Source: Nematostella vectensis
Lineage: Eukaryota; Cnidaria; Anthozoa; Actiniaria; Edwardsiidae
Assembly: GCF_932526225.1 (NCBI RefSeq)
Contig: NC_064040.1
Coordinates: forward strand, 16,115,994 to 16,179,993
Reading direction: 5' to 3'
DNA length: 64,000 nt
Position numbers and translations under genes: made by a program. Below are positions 40,801 to 50,869 of the stretch, in pieces. The stretch's first letter is position 1, and the number at the start of each line of letters is the position of its first letter. A model generated the notes under the pieces. It was not told the DNA's origin. It made no database searches and saw nothing but the letters and a program-made list of their open reading frames with translations.

Positions 40801-43800
40801 GGCTGAGAACATCAGACTGAATAGAGTAGGGGCAAGGACGCATCCTTGCTTAACTCCGTTTGAGACAGGGAAAAAATGAGAGGTTTCTCCGTTGTCCTGG
40901 ACGCTCGCAAGCATGCCGTCATGTAATTGGCGTACGATGTTTATGAATTTGCTGGGACAGCCAAACTTCGCCATTATTTTCCAGAGGCCCTCTCTACTGA
41001 CAGTATCAAACGCTTTTGTCAGGTCGACGTAGGTGGAATACAGGTCGACATTTTGTTCTTGACACTTCTCCTGAAGTTGCCTTGCAGCAAATATCATGTC
41101 AGTTGTCCCGCGCTCCTTCCGGAAACCACATTGACTTTCAGGTAGGAGGCCTTGCTCGAGATGTACAATGAGACGATTGAGTAAGACTCTGGCCAGAATT
41201 TTGCCAGCGATGGACAGCAGGGAGATTCCTTGATGATTATCGCAGATACGGCGGTTTCCTTTGCGTTTGTAGAGATGTATAATGGAGGCATCCTTAAAGT
41301 CCTGAGGCACTGCCTCGTGATTCCAGATGAGCTGAAAAAGCTGGTAAAGTTTCTCCGTCAGAGCCGCACCTCCCTCTTTGTAGACTTCCGCTGGTATGGA
41401 GTCTGACCCTGGGGCTTTGCCACTGGATAGAAGGTTGACTGCTTTCTGAATTTCCACGAACGTTGGTACAACGTCCATGGTTTCGTCGACAGGAACTTGA
41501 GGTAGTCTGTTAATGGCTTCGTCATTTATTGCCGAGGGTCTATTCAGGACACTCTCAAAGTGTTCTGCCCACCTCGCCAGGACTTTATCTTTATCGGAGA
41601 TCAGTGTTTCCCCATCCGCACTGAGAAGTGGAGACAATGAGCCTGAGGTAGTAGGACCATAGATTTCATTTAAGCTGTTGTAGAAATTTTTCATGTCGTT
41701 TCTGTCAGCATAGTCCTGGATCTCATCAGCTTTCCTACTGAGCCAGGTATCTTGCATCTGACGCAGCTTTGCTTGGACGGTGCTTCGTACTTTTCTTAGT
41801 GTATCAAGTTTTGAAATTGACGATGGGTCAACGAGATGAGCTTTGTACGCACGACGCTTTTCCTCTAGCAGTTGTTCAATCTCCGTGCTGTTATCATCAA
41901 ACCAGTCTTTGTGCTTTCTGATTTTTTGCCCGAGGCACTCTAAAGCCGTGTTGTAAACCAATTCACGGAGTCCTGCCCATGCAGTCTCAACGTCCTGGCC
42001 ATTTAGCAGAGTGGAATCCAAGCGTTGTTTCAGAGTATCAGAAAAGGTGTTTTTAGTCTCACTGACTTTCAGCTTGCTGGTATTCAGACGTTTAGTCTTC
42101 TTTACACCCTGAGGCCTTCTCTTTGGTTGGACACGAATATTAAGTTTGGAAACAACAAGACGGTGGTCTGTCCAACAATCAGCGCCACACATGGTCTTTG
42201 TGACCCGAACATCCTGTCTGTCTCTTTTACGCACGATGGAATAGTCTATCAGATGCCAGTGCTTTGAGCGGGGGTGCATCCAAGATGTTCTGTTACGGGT
42301 GGGAAGTTTGAAGATGGTGTTTGTGATTAGAAGCTCGTGCTCTGCACATGTTTGGAGAAGGAGAAGACCATTGCTGTTGCAATTGCCGACTCCATGTTTC
42401 CCAATCACTCCTTCCCATATGGAACTGTCGCACCCAACTCTTGCGTTGAAGTCGCCTAGAATAATGAGCTTGTCTGCTTGAGGAACAGTGTTGATGACAT
42501 TGTTTAGATCTTCGTAAAACTTGTCCTTTATCTCATCCGGGTTGGTCATTGTAGGTGCATAGGCACTAATGATAGTGGCGAACCTTTTATCATTGGAAAG
42601 GGGCAGCCTCAATGTCATAAGACGGTCACTTATACCCTTAGGTGGATCAGGTAGCTTGCAAGCAATGGACGACTTAACAGCAAACCCCACTCCTGCTTCT
42701 CTTCTCTCTACCGGGCTGCGTCCACTCCAGAAGAAAGTATAGTCTGTACCTCTCTCGCATAGCATGCCCTCTCCCGCTAGTCTGGTTTCACTAAGAGCAG
42801 CGATGTCAATGTTGTATCTACCAAGTTCGCTTGCGACAAGTGCTGTGCGTCTCTCGGGTCTTTCGGAGCCACCTCTGTCAAGGAGTGTGCGAACGTTCCA
42901 GGCTGCAGCGGTTAGTGGTGTGAATCTTGCTTTTAGTTTACTTCCTTTGTTTCGACCGCATAAATAGGGCCCCCTCCAGTCGCGGTAAACTGGATAGGGT
43001 AAGGTGGAGCAGGCAATGTTTGGGACACCTTTTCTAGTCCTCTCCTCTTGCCATGGAGGTGAGCAGTGCGTTCCTAAATAGGGCTGCTCAGTCACTCAGA
43101 CTGCTGCCGAGATCCACTGCTGCTCCAGTCAGTGAATAGCGACCCTATGGCCTGAGCCGCCTATGTGCAGGTTTGCATCTACGACTTCCAGTGTACCCAC
43201 ACCTGTCGCTTCGTTGCGTGCCTGTCGCCACAGGACTTTGGATTAGGGTGATGAAGTGAAAAAAAAAATGATAGATGACTTGCGCTATAAATTTTGATTT
43301 AAGTGAAGAAGAGTTGCGCATCGTCGACCTCACTCTCTCGTCTGGAGCCATCATGGACCAGTGGCAGGACAATGTCTAGACGACTGGAAGACAGAACCAG
43401 ATGCAGTGGATGGCCAAGATAAACCATGGATGACTTCACTTGCCCTTAACACTCCACGGGTGCTTTGCTGAAGCCGCCGTCTTCCCCATAGAACAAGTAG
43501 TATCTATCGGGGGGTTTGCCGGTGTCCAGACTTTTTGAGAGCCTTTCCCATGACAGGGTATGGCCGCAAGGCAGCGGAGGTTTGAAATCAGGGTTTTCCT
43601 TCCCCTAGGTGGACTGCCGACCAAGGCTAATGAGCTCCACCTACCCAGGAGACTCAATTGAGTGCCTTTGTGCCTTTGACTCAATTGAGTGCCTTTCCCT
43701 GACAGGGTATGGCCGCAAGGCAGCGGAGGTTTGAAATCAGGGTTTTCCTTCCCCTAGGTGGACTGCCGACCAAGGCTGGAGAGCTCCACCTACCCAAGAG

Positions 43801-44766
43801 GGAATATACCGTCCCTCGCTCGGTCCCTAGGATAACATTTTGTCTAAGACAGGTGCACCACGTGAAGGTAGTTACCCAGGAATTAGATGACCAGAGCCGT
43901 GAGGAATAGTCACCCTATGCACCCAATATTATATTATGAATGATTCAAATGCATTAGTAGCTGAAACAACCTCGATGGAAATGGATTCGCTCACATAACA
44001 AGGCAGCCATTTTTAATACCTCGAGGTCCTCAAGACAAGATGACCATGTCATCTGATTAATCCATTGTAGTTGAATATTTGCTGACAAACAAACAAAATA
44101 TTTGTAACACAAAATAAGTTAAATAGCTTACTTTGTAAGATATAAGTGCTTCATTTCTGGATTCAGCTGTTGTAAGTCGGCCATAGTCGGTTTTGGCGGA
44201 GGAGAAGGGGACGTTTTGGCGCCAAAAGATGCCTTTTGTCTTTTGAGAAAACTAAACTCCTTGAAAATGACCGCTTTACCGTAACACAAGGAAAGTCTTT
44301 GAAAGATTGTGGCATCCGCTTTCCTTTCCAAGAGGTCTGAAATAGCCATCTCATTGACAACTTGTTCACCTAGTTCAAGAAAGAAAAAGTTGCTCTGTTG
44401 AGTGGGGTTTCAAATTTAGTTCAGTATTTTTGTGAAAGCAGTGCATGCATACTCACGTTTGAAAGCATTTAAAACTTCCTCGCCGAATAGATCTTTAATT
44501 TTCGATTCCAAATCGTTCTTGTCCGTAAGAATTTGAGCGTTTTCGTTCACCTGACTCGTACCACTCTGCCCTTCTTGTACAATCGAGTCATCCATCTTGG
44601 AATATTTGCAGTGAAAATACAGCAAGGCCGGGCAAGCTACGCTGTTCATGAGTCTATTTGCTATCTCATTGGTCAATTTTGCCCGCCTTTCCTTCAATTT
44701 TTCTAACAGCGGCATTGATTGGTAGTTTTTTCCCGCCGTTTTAGTTGTTGGTATAAGCTTTCTCAC
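37855..44766 (-). CDS. CACTA second gene, five exons, candidate accessory or DNA-binding protein
   Basis: Exons (minus, 5' to 3'): 44457-44766, 44132-44369, 39027-39261, 38730-38792, 37855-38307. All splice sites are GT-AG with phases 1, 2, 0, 0; the total is 1,299 nt (432 aa plus stop). An alternative start is the Met at 44593-44595. The N-terminal third is charged and helical. The middle has a KRKRPSYDDDYK basic/acidic segment. A Ser/acid-rich linker (DREGEQDEHLEQDGSSAG) and a C-terminal helical domain of about 85 aa follow (LKIKRAVIKSVFGKQLTREV, then ALTSLSPSQAIAVLIRKL). I do not recognise the family. By position it corresponds to the second protein of En/Spm-type elements. The 4.9-kb intron between exons 2 and 3 contains the nested LINE. 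The reading frame is intact. Confidence 0.75.
39730..43095 (-). CDS. LINE polyprotein: APE-type endonuclease plus reverse transcriptase
   Basis: A single uninterrupted 1,121-codon ORF. The endonuclease is at residues about 62-315 (AAWNVRTLL, LSETRL, ILGDFNARVG at about 212-221, TDHRLV at about 309-314). The reverse transcriptase is at about 540-900: STYVDLTKAFDTVSREGLW, NGVKQGCVLAPTLFSLM, and the catalytic FADD at about 810-813 in DLLFADDCALN. Near the C terminus is a C2H2 finger, CPQCPRLFRAQIGLISHLRT plus H. This is the organisation of multi-copy invertebrate LINEs often mis-annotated as craniofacial development protein 2. The clade (RTE-X/Nimb/L2-like) is not decided. No stop or frameshift, so a recent, possibly competent copy. 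Confidence 0.93.
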   Translation of the reverse strand: MTEQPYLGTHCSPPWQEERTRKGVPNIACSTLPYPVYRDWRGPYLCGRNKGSKLKARFTPLTAAAWNVRTLLDRGGSERPERRTALVASELGRYNIDIAALSETRLAGEGMLCERGTDYTFFWSGRSPVERREAGVGFAVKSSIACKLPDPPKGISDRLMTLRLPLSNDKRFATIISAYAPTMTNPDEIKDKFYEDLNNVINTVPQADKLIILGDFNARVGCDSSIWEGVIGKHGVGNCNSNGLLLLQTCAEHELLITNTIFKLPTRNRTSWMHPRSKHWHLIDYSIVRKRDRQDVRVTKTMCGADCWTDHRLVVSKLNIRVQPKRRPQGVKKTKRLNTSKLKVSETKNTFSDTLKQRLDSTLLNGQDVETAWAGLRELVYNTALECLGQKIRKHKDWFDDNSTEIEQLLEEKRRAYKAHLVDPSSISKLDTLRKVRSTVQAKLRQMQDTWLSRKADEIQDYADRNDMKNFYNSLNEIYGPTTSGSLSPLLSADGETLISDKDKVLARWAEHFESVLNRPSAINDEAINRLPQVPVDETMDVVPTFVEIQKAVNLLSSGKAPGSDSIPAEVYKEGGAALTEKLYQLFQLIWNHEAVPQDFKDASIIHLYKRKGNRRICDNHQGISLLSIAGKILARVLLNRLIVHLEQGLLPESQCGFRKERGTTDMIFAARQLQEKCQEQNVDLYSTYVDLTKAFDTVSREGLWKIMAKFGCPSKFINIVRQLHDGMLASVQDNGETSHFFPVSNGVKQGCVLAPTLFSLMFSAMLTDAFKDDEVGIGIKYRFDGSVFNLRRLQAKSKISADTVNDLLFADDCALNATSQADLQHSVDLFSSACNNFGLKINTKKTEAMHQPAPGKPYTEPNIIINGQKLNAVDKFTYLGSTLSRNVVLDDEVTNRLAIASAAFGRLRKNVWKRRGIKTDTKIKVYRAVVLPTLLYGSETWTIYKRHAMKLNHFHTTCLRKILNVRWQEKIPDTEVLARAGLPSIHTILKQSQLRWAGHVARMPDERLPKKLLFGELQHGKRCKGGQKKRFKDTLKLSLKAFNIDHTSWELLAQNRQGWHRVIRNGAAACEANWTAAAEERRAARKSQDPKAATIPCPQCPRLFRAQIGLISHLRTHKRP
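43552..43800. repeat. Duplicated monomer in the LINE 5' region
   Basis: The segment ACAGGGTATGGCCGCAAGGC to GACTGCCGACCAAGGCT occurs at about 43553-43627 and again at about 43701-43775. A short GACTCAATTGAGTGCCTTT duplication lies between them. Repeated 5'-UTR monomers are common in LINE promoters. Confidence 0.8.
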
Positions 44767-44868
44767 TATTGGCTAACAAGTGCTGAATTTGGGCTTCCTG
44801 TGGTAAACAAAGATGGCGGATGCGTGCAAAGAGCTACAAGAGGAATATATGGTGGATTCAACGTCGAA
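44767..44868. promoter_or_regulatory. Divergent promoter region of the two CACTA genes
   Basis: The minus-strand gene begins at or below 44766 and the plus-strand transposase at about 44869, or at an ATG at 44813 in a non-productive frame. Both transcripts must therefore start within, or close to, this short stretch. It is less AT-rich than the rest of the element. No TATA box is evident. Confidence 0.5.
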
Positions 44869-47800
44869 ATGTGGTCAAGAAAAGAAGTATCCACATGCAG
44901 CTGTACTGAATTATCTTATAGACATGTTCATTGTAGGTGCTATCGCTGTAAAGGAAGAGCTGTTACAAGGAAAACAGAACTACGGCACTGGAACGAAGCT
45001 CGTATATCATCTTCATTTCACAACTCGAAAAAAAGGACGAAGCTTTTGGACAAAATACGTTTGAAGAACATGAAACATCTGATGTCACGATGGAAACTTC
45101 AGAAAATATCGATTGCGAAATAAATGTTGTCCAAGATGTATGTATGAATCATGACAATGAAAATAGAAATGACATGGAAGATGACTTCAATCAAGGCAAC
45201 CCTTACAAAAGACTTGTTGTAAAGGCTGTTCTGCAAGCTATGACTATTGTGGATAATAGTGGGTGTTCAATAAAAACATTCGAGGATATTTTGAGTTATG
45301 GGAGGACAATGTTATTTACCAACCTTGATCCAGAAATTGATGAGGATATTTTGGCTTCTCTATGGCCAAAATCTTGGTCAGAAGTACAGTCGCTTTTGAA
45401 AGAAGAGGGATTCACAGACCCAAAGGAATATTATATTTGCATTTGTCGAGCAGAGAAGTCTTTCACAAGAAATGGTAAGACAACTAAAAAGTACCTGTAT
45501 TCCCGTAAGTGGGGTATTATGGAGAGTAAAAATGAGTTATGCCCCAACTGTGGAAAATGTGGATATATAAAGTATTACTATCTTGGTTTACATGAAAAGC
45601 TAAAGAACTGGTTTCGGAATCTAAATATGTGTAGGAAAATGCTATCACATTGGCAAGAACGAGAACACTGGTTAAAGAGAAACACAAGTTGGCCCTTAAA
45701 AAAAGAGGTTTGGGATGGGGAAATATGGTTAGAGGTGCAGTGGTTTTGGGACCCAGATCAATTGTGGACTGTCCCAACAAGGTGCGGGGAGTGTCTCACT
45801 GTTATTTCATCAGACTTAATCAATTCATCTCCAAAAGATATTGATGGTTTGTCATTGCTCGAATGTCCAGAATGTTTTAATAAATTTTCACATAAAGCTG
45901 AAGTAGCAAGGGGTTCTCCTTTGAATCTGGCATTAATCGGACACTGGGATGGTTGGCAGCCATTCAGTACAAGTGGCAGAAGTTGTGGTTCTCTTGAAGT
46001 TTCCATATTAAATATGTTCAAGACAGATAGATCACATATTGATGAAGTATATGTTATTGGTTTTGTACCGTGTACAACTGTGCCAAAAGGTGTACCAGAG
46101 GCTTATGATCCATTTATACAGCCACTCATTAATGACCTCTGTGATGGCTTCATACATGGCTTTGAAGTTCCTTATCCTTCAAATGCTATTACTGTTCCTG
46201 ATTATGAAGCACATGAAATTGAAACAGTGCGTGTTATGTTACTGTGCTGGGCTGCAGATCACCCAGGACAATGTGAGTTTGGAAAGTACTTGAACCAGGG
46301 GAAATGTGCTTGTAGGAGATGTAAGATGGTAGGACAGCAAAGTCTTCAATCAACTCACTATTATTATGGTGATAATCGTTTTCATGCTCGGCATCCATGG
46401 GAGAAGAGAGATGTGACAGCAGAGGAGAGTACCTTTTATGATCTAGACAATGAAAACCGAGTAAGTGTACGAAAGAAACTATCATCACAGGAAGGATTTA
46501 CTGGAACTCCAATATTTCATCAATATTTGTATCCCCTCTATAAGTTTGACTGTTTATACCACATGGTTTATGACATTTTCCATACTCTGCCTTTGAATAT
46601 ATGCAAAAACCAACTTTCAAGACTGTTACGGCTAGAGTTATTAGATGCTGTATATGTAGATGAGCAAATTGCACAATTTCCTTGGAACACAGAATTTAAA
46701 CAAGGACGTATTCCTACTTCAATTGGCAAAGAACACAAAGGCCTTGGACACTGGAAAGCAGAATCTTTTCAGAAATTTTTCTTTCCAATGCTAGGATGCA
46801 TTGTAGAGGATAAGATTCCAGACCCTAAAGAACTTGAAATCATAAGTTTAGTTTCCTACCTAACTGAACTGCACTTCTATAGTGGGAGGAATGGCTGGAC
46901 GGATAGCATGATACAGCTACATGAGAGACTTGCACAAACACTGATAATAAGAATTGAGGAGACACAAGGACTTGAAATGTGCACAATATCGGTACACAAT
47001 TTGACACATGCACATGAAGACCTGATAAACTTTGCAGCATCAGACAACTATTGGTGCGCTGTTTTTGAAAGAGCTGTAAAGAAATATGTAGGGCGCTCCC
47101 ACAACTGTAAAGGATTAGAAATGACATTTGCTAAAGCAGAATGTAGAAGAGAAAGCTTGAAAAGTTTGGAACAAGCACATGGTGATCTCCCCATTGAAGA
47201 AAAGGATGATAAGATTGAGGTATGTACTGTGTCATCAATGTAAATCTTTTTAGTCGCAGGACATTCCATTATTTGAAGTAATAATAAAAGTAAACAAATA
47301 TGGACTGAATATATATAATCATTCATTTATTTGCATATTGATTGATTAACATCTAGAGCTGTTTATAGTCTTATAAATACCAGAATGCTTTGTTTATCAC
47401 ATTTTATGTCAAATTATATTCTTTTGAAGTTTTTACAATGTAAATAAAATTTAAAAGAATAAATTTGGCATCAAGTGCAAAAACCACAGCACTTTGGGAT
47501 TTATCAAAAGGCTCTATACATGTAATCTGTTTAATGGTTAGTACATAAAAATGTACATTTTTTTTAATCAGGGCATTGTCAAGTCTGAGGATGAGGCTAG
47601 GAAAATCTGTACAGCCAGTGAATGTGAAGGATTGCTAATAGGCTCAAGAAAACCTCAATTGCAAGTAATTGAGTTAACAGACAATGAATGTTCTAGAATC
47701 AATTCCATTTTATCACTCCCACAGTCTGTTCAATCGGCATCTAGAATTGCATCTACTTCAGGGAAATGTTTTTTAAGTAATGTTGGATTTAATGGCTTGG

Positions 47801-48399
47801 TCTTATCAAGTAATGACAATATTATTGCTTCGTTGGAGGATGGTGAATGTATTGTCCAGATAAAGCGGTTCTTGTTGATAAGATATGGACTAGACAATAA
47901 TCACAGTGTATTGATTGAAGGTTTTATAAAGCCTTTTAACAAATCCTCTGAAGGAGAAATTGATGTTAATGTATGGAGTGGCTTTCCTAAAGTCAAATTA
48001 CAACCCAATGATAATTCAGTCATCTTTTCACATCAAAGTGTACAGAGAAAGGTGATGTTGTACAAGCATGCTCAGACAAACCTTCAAACTGTTGTGGATT
48101 ATGATAGACAGTTAAAAGATGTTCCAAGGCTCTTGGTCCCTGTGTATCCAGAAAAAGATGACATGTTGTTCATTCAAGGCGAAAAGCAAGGGGATATTTG
48201 GTACGGAAGAGTGTCAAGTGTTGATTTGTCTAACAAGGCAGTTGAGGTGTATTTCTATGTGGAGAAACAACAACATCCCAATAGATTTGTAAGAGAAAGC
48301 TTTTCCAGGCAAGCAAGAAACACTGTGGTCTTTGATTCCATAATCGGTATTGCAAATGGTCACTGGATAAGTGGAAACATTTGGCAAAAGTCAGTATAA
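44869..48399 (+). CDS. CACTA/EnSpm tnp2-like transposase (frameshifted at an A7 run)
   Basis: Catalyses excision and integration of the element. The N terminus begins MWSRKEV and has a zinc-binding cluster (CSCTE..., HCRCYRCKGRAVTRKTELRH). The main frame runs 45035-47219 and includes LCPNCGKCGYIKYY, the GHWDGWQPFSTSGRSCGSLE block with the presumed catalytic Asp, GKCACRRC, and YDIFHTLPLNICKNQL. An intron (GAG-GTATGT at 47219/47220 to AATCAG-GGC at 47571/47572, phase 0) joins a 275-aa C-terminal exon. The predicted length is about 1,060 aa. The zinc cluster and the main frame are offset by one base; a seven-A run at 45028-45034 accounts for the shift. Either one A has been lost, or reading relies on -1 slippage there. 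Otherwise the gene is open. Confidence 0.82.
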
Positions 48400-48559
48400 A
48401 ATTCATCTTGGAATGTGTGCTGCACAGCTGAGCACAAAATGTACATTTTACTGTAAGCGATCAATCTTATCATATTTAATTTTAATATAGACTTGAACAG
48501 CAATCTTACTTGGTTAATTAGTAATAATTGTATTACTTATTTTCAATGCAGAAAATATA
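48400..48559. other. 3' flank of the transposase gene
   Basis: Short AT-rich stretch between the stop codon and the right minisatellite; nothing else seen. Confidence 0.5.
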
Positions 48560-50500
48560 CACACATGTATTTGATTCCCTGTTTTGGGTATTTATTGTGT
48601 ATGAATTCACATCCATTTCCCAGTACAGGGATTTTATTGGGAAAATACATGTATTTGATTCCCAGTTTTGGGTATTTATTGTGTATGAATTCACATCCAT
48701 TTCCCAGTACAGGGATTTTATTGGGAAAATACATGTATTTGATTCCCAGTTTTGGGTATTTATTGTGTATGAATTCACATGCATTTCCCAGTAGTGGGAT
48801 TTTATTGGGAAAATACATGTATTTGATTCCCAGTTTTGGGTATTTATTGTGTATGAATTCACATCCATTTCCCAGTAGTGGGATTTTATTGGGAAAATAC
48901 ATAAATTTGATTCCCAGTTTTGGGTATTTATTGTGTATGAATTCACATCCATTTCCCAGTACAGGGATTTTATTGGGAAAATACATGTATTTGATACCCA
49001 GTTTTGGGTATTTATTGTGTATGAATTCACATCCATTTCCCAGTAGTGGGATTTTATTGGGAAAATACATGTATTTGATTCCCAGTTTTGGGTATTTATT
49101 GTGTATGAATTCACATCCATTTCCCAGTAGTGGGATTTTATTGGGAAAATACATGTATTTGATTCCCAGTTTTGGGTATTTATTGTGTATAAATTCACAT
49201 CCATTTCCCAGTACAGGGATTTTATTTGGAAAATACATGTATTTGATACCCAGTTTTGGGTATTTATTGTGTATGAATTCACATCCATTTCCCAGTACAG
49301 GGATTTTATTGGGAAAATACATGTATTTGATTCCCAGTTTTGGGTATTTATTGTGTATGAATTCACATGCATTTCCCAGTAGTGGGATTTTATTGGGAAA
49401 ATACATGTATTTGATTCCCAGTTTTGGGTATTTATTGTGTATGAATTCACATCCATTTCCCAGTAGTGGGATTTTATTGGGAAAATACATAAATTTGATT
49501 CCCAGTTTTGGGTATTTATTGTGTATGAATTCACATCCATTTCCCAGTACAGGGATTTTATTGGGAAAATACATGTATTTGATACCCAGTTTTGGGTATT
49601 TATTGTGTATGAATTCACATCCATTTCCCAGTAGTGGGATTTTATTGGGAAAATACATGTATTTGATTCCCAGTTTTGGGTATTTATTGTGTATGAATTC
49701 ACATCCATTTCCCAGTAGTGGGATTTTATTGGGAAAATACATGTATTTGATTCCCAGTTTTGGGTATTTATTGTGTATAAATTCACATCCATTTCCCAGT
49801 ACAGGGATTTTATTTGGAAAATACATGTATTTGATACCCAGTTTTGGGTATTTATTGTGTATGAATTCACATCCATTTCCCAGTAGTGGGATTTTATTGG
49901 GAAAATACATGTATTTGATTCCCAGTTTTGGGTATTTATTGTGTATGAATTCACATCCATTTCCCAATAGTGGGATTTTATTGGGAAAATACATGTATTT
50001 GATTCCCAGTTTTGGGTATTTATTGTGTATGAATTCACATCCATTTCCCAGTAGTGGGATTTTATTGGGAAAATACATGTATTTGATTCCCAGTTTTGGG
50101 TATTTATTGTGTATGAATTCACATCCATTTCCCAGTAGTAGGATTTTATTGGGAAAATACATGTATTTGATTCCCAGTTTTGGGTATTTATTGTGTACGA
50201 ATTCACATCCATTTCCCAGTACAGGGATTTTATTGGGAAAATACATGTATTTGATTCCCAGTTTTGGGTATTTATTGTGTACGAATTCACATCCATTTCC
50301 CAGTAGTGGGATTTTATTGGGAAAATACATCTATTTGATTCCCAGTTTTGGGTATTTATTGTGTATGAATTCACATCCATTTCCCAGTAGTGGGATTTTA
50401 TTGGGAAAATACATGTATTTGATTTCCAGTTTTGGGTATTTATTGTGTATGAATTCACATCCATTTCCCAGTAATGGGATTTTATTGGGAATAAATCCCA
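48560..50500. repeat. Right subterminal minisatellite, 84-bp unit with a 588-bp higher-order repeat
   Basis: About 23 units of 84 bp, each containing TTGATTCCCAGTTTTGGG and TATTGGGAAAATACATG. Variant units recur seven units apart; ATACATAAATTTG at 48901 and 49489, for example, are exactly 588 bp apart. A seven-unit block was therefore duplicated. Because 84 is divisible by three, long open frames appear on both strands (673, 686 and 595 codons); these are not genes. Confidence 0.97.
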
Positions 50501-50643
50501 TCTTATTCCATTAAAGTGAATTTTTTGTGAAAGGAAGTTTTGGCTTAGATTGGAACTCAATAATTTCCCAATTCTTGTTTCAGTTTTCCCCATTTTTTCA
50601 CATTATTGGGAAATTTTCCCAACTATAACCCAAAATGTTAGAA

Positions 50644-50669
50644 TTGGGAAATCATATTTTTTTCCTGTG
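50644..50669 (-). repeat. Right terminal inverted repeat of the CACTA element
   Basis: Exact reverse complement of 36480-36505, ending TTCCTGTG and followed by the ACT duplication. Confidence 0.95.
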
Positions 50670-50809
50670 ACTCTTGGCCTTTGGCCGTCATCGTTCTTGC
50701 ACGTGAGCCTGGCTCCCTAGACCTCTCCCCCTCGGGATCAAACGGCACCTCGAGGTCTTTATTTGCTAAGGGCAAACATGAATCCGAAGGCGTTCTACTC
50801 ATATCGAAA
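50670..50809 (-). pseudogene. Gag-like ORF, 5' part, beside the CACTA insertion
   Basis: The minus strand opens with MSRTPSDSCLPLANKDLEVP and reads through an Arg/Glu-rich stretch to RTMTAKGQE at the insertion point. It joins in frame to YKREMTEAN at 36479 once the transposon and one ACT copy are removed. It has the same origin as the fragment at 36084-36479. Confidence 0.5.
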
Positions 50810-50869
50810 TGTTTGTAACCCAGTCGTCGATACTCGGATAATAGACGGGAGAGTTTTTACTGTAATTCT

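Larger units (their letters stand above)
39665..43910 (-). mobile_element. Full-length non-LTR retrotransposon nested in the CACTA element
   Basis: Minus-strand LINE. The 3' end is just after the ORF, at a short tail ending CGACGGACAAACAACAA (plus strand near 39660). The 5' region extends to about 43910 and contains a duplicated roughly 100-bp monomer. The exact 5' edge and target duplication are not clear. It sits in an intron of the second CACTA gene, so the insertion is younger than that element. Confidence 0.75.
36480..50669. mobile_element. Complete EnSpm/CACTA DNA transposon, 14.19 kb
   Basis: The left terminus (36480-36505) starts CACAGGAAAAAAATATGATT and is the exact reverse complement of the right terminus (50644-50669) over 26 bp. 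The flanking trinucleotide ACT is repeated on both sides (36477-36479 and 50670-50672), the 3-bp duplication expected for EnSpm/CACTA. Inside are a tnp2-like transposase gene (plus), a divergent second gene (minus), long subterminal minisatellites at both ends and a nested LINE. Removing the element restores an open reading frame across the target site, which supports the boundaries. Confidence 0.92.

Noticed and set aside
48493-50593. Very long ORFs on both strands (673, 686 and 595 codons) resembling repeat proteins
   Set aside because: They are the 84-bp minisatellite translated; a period divisible by three without stops gives open frames on both strands. No start context or non-repeat domain.
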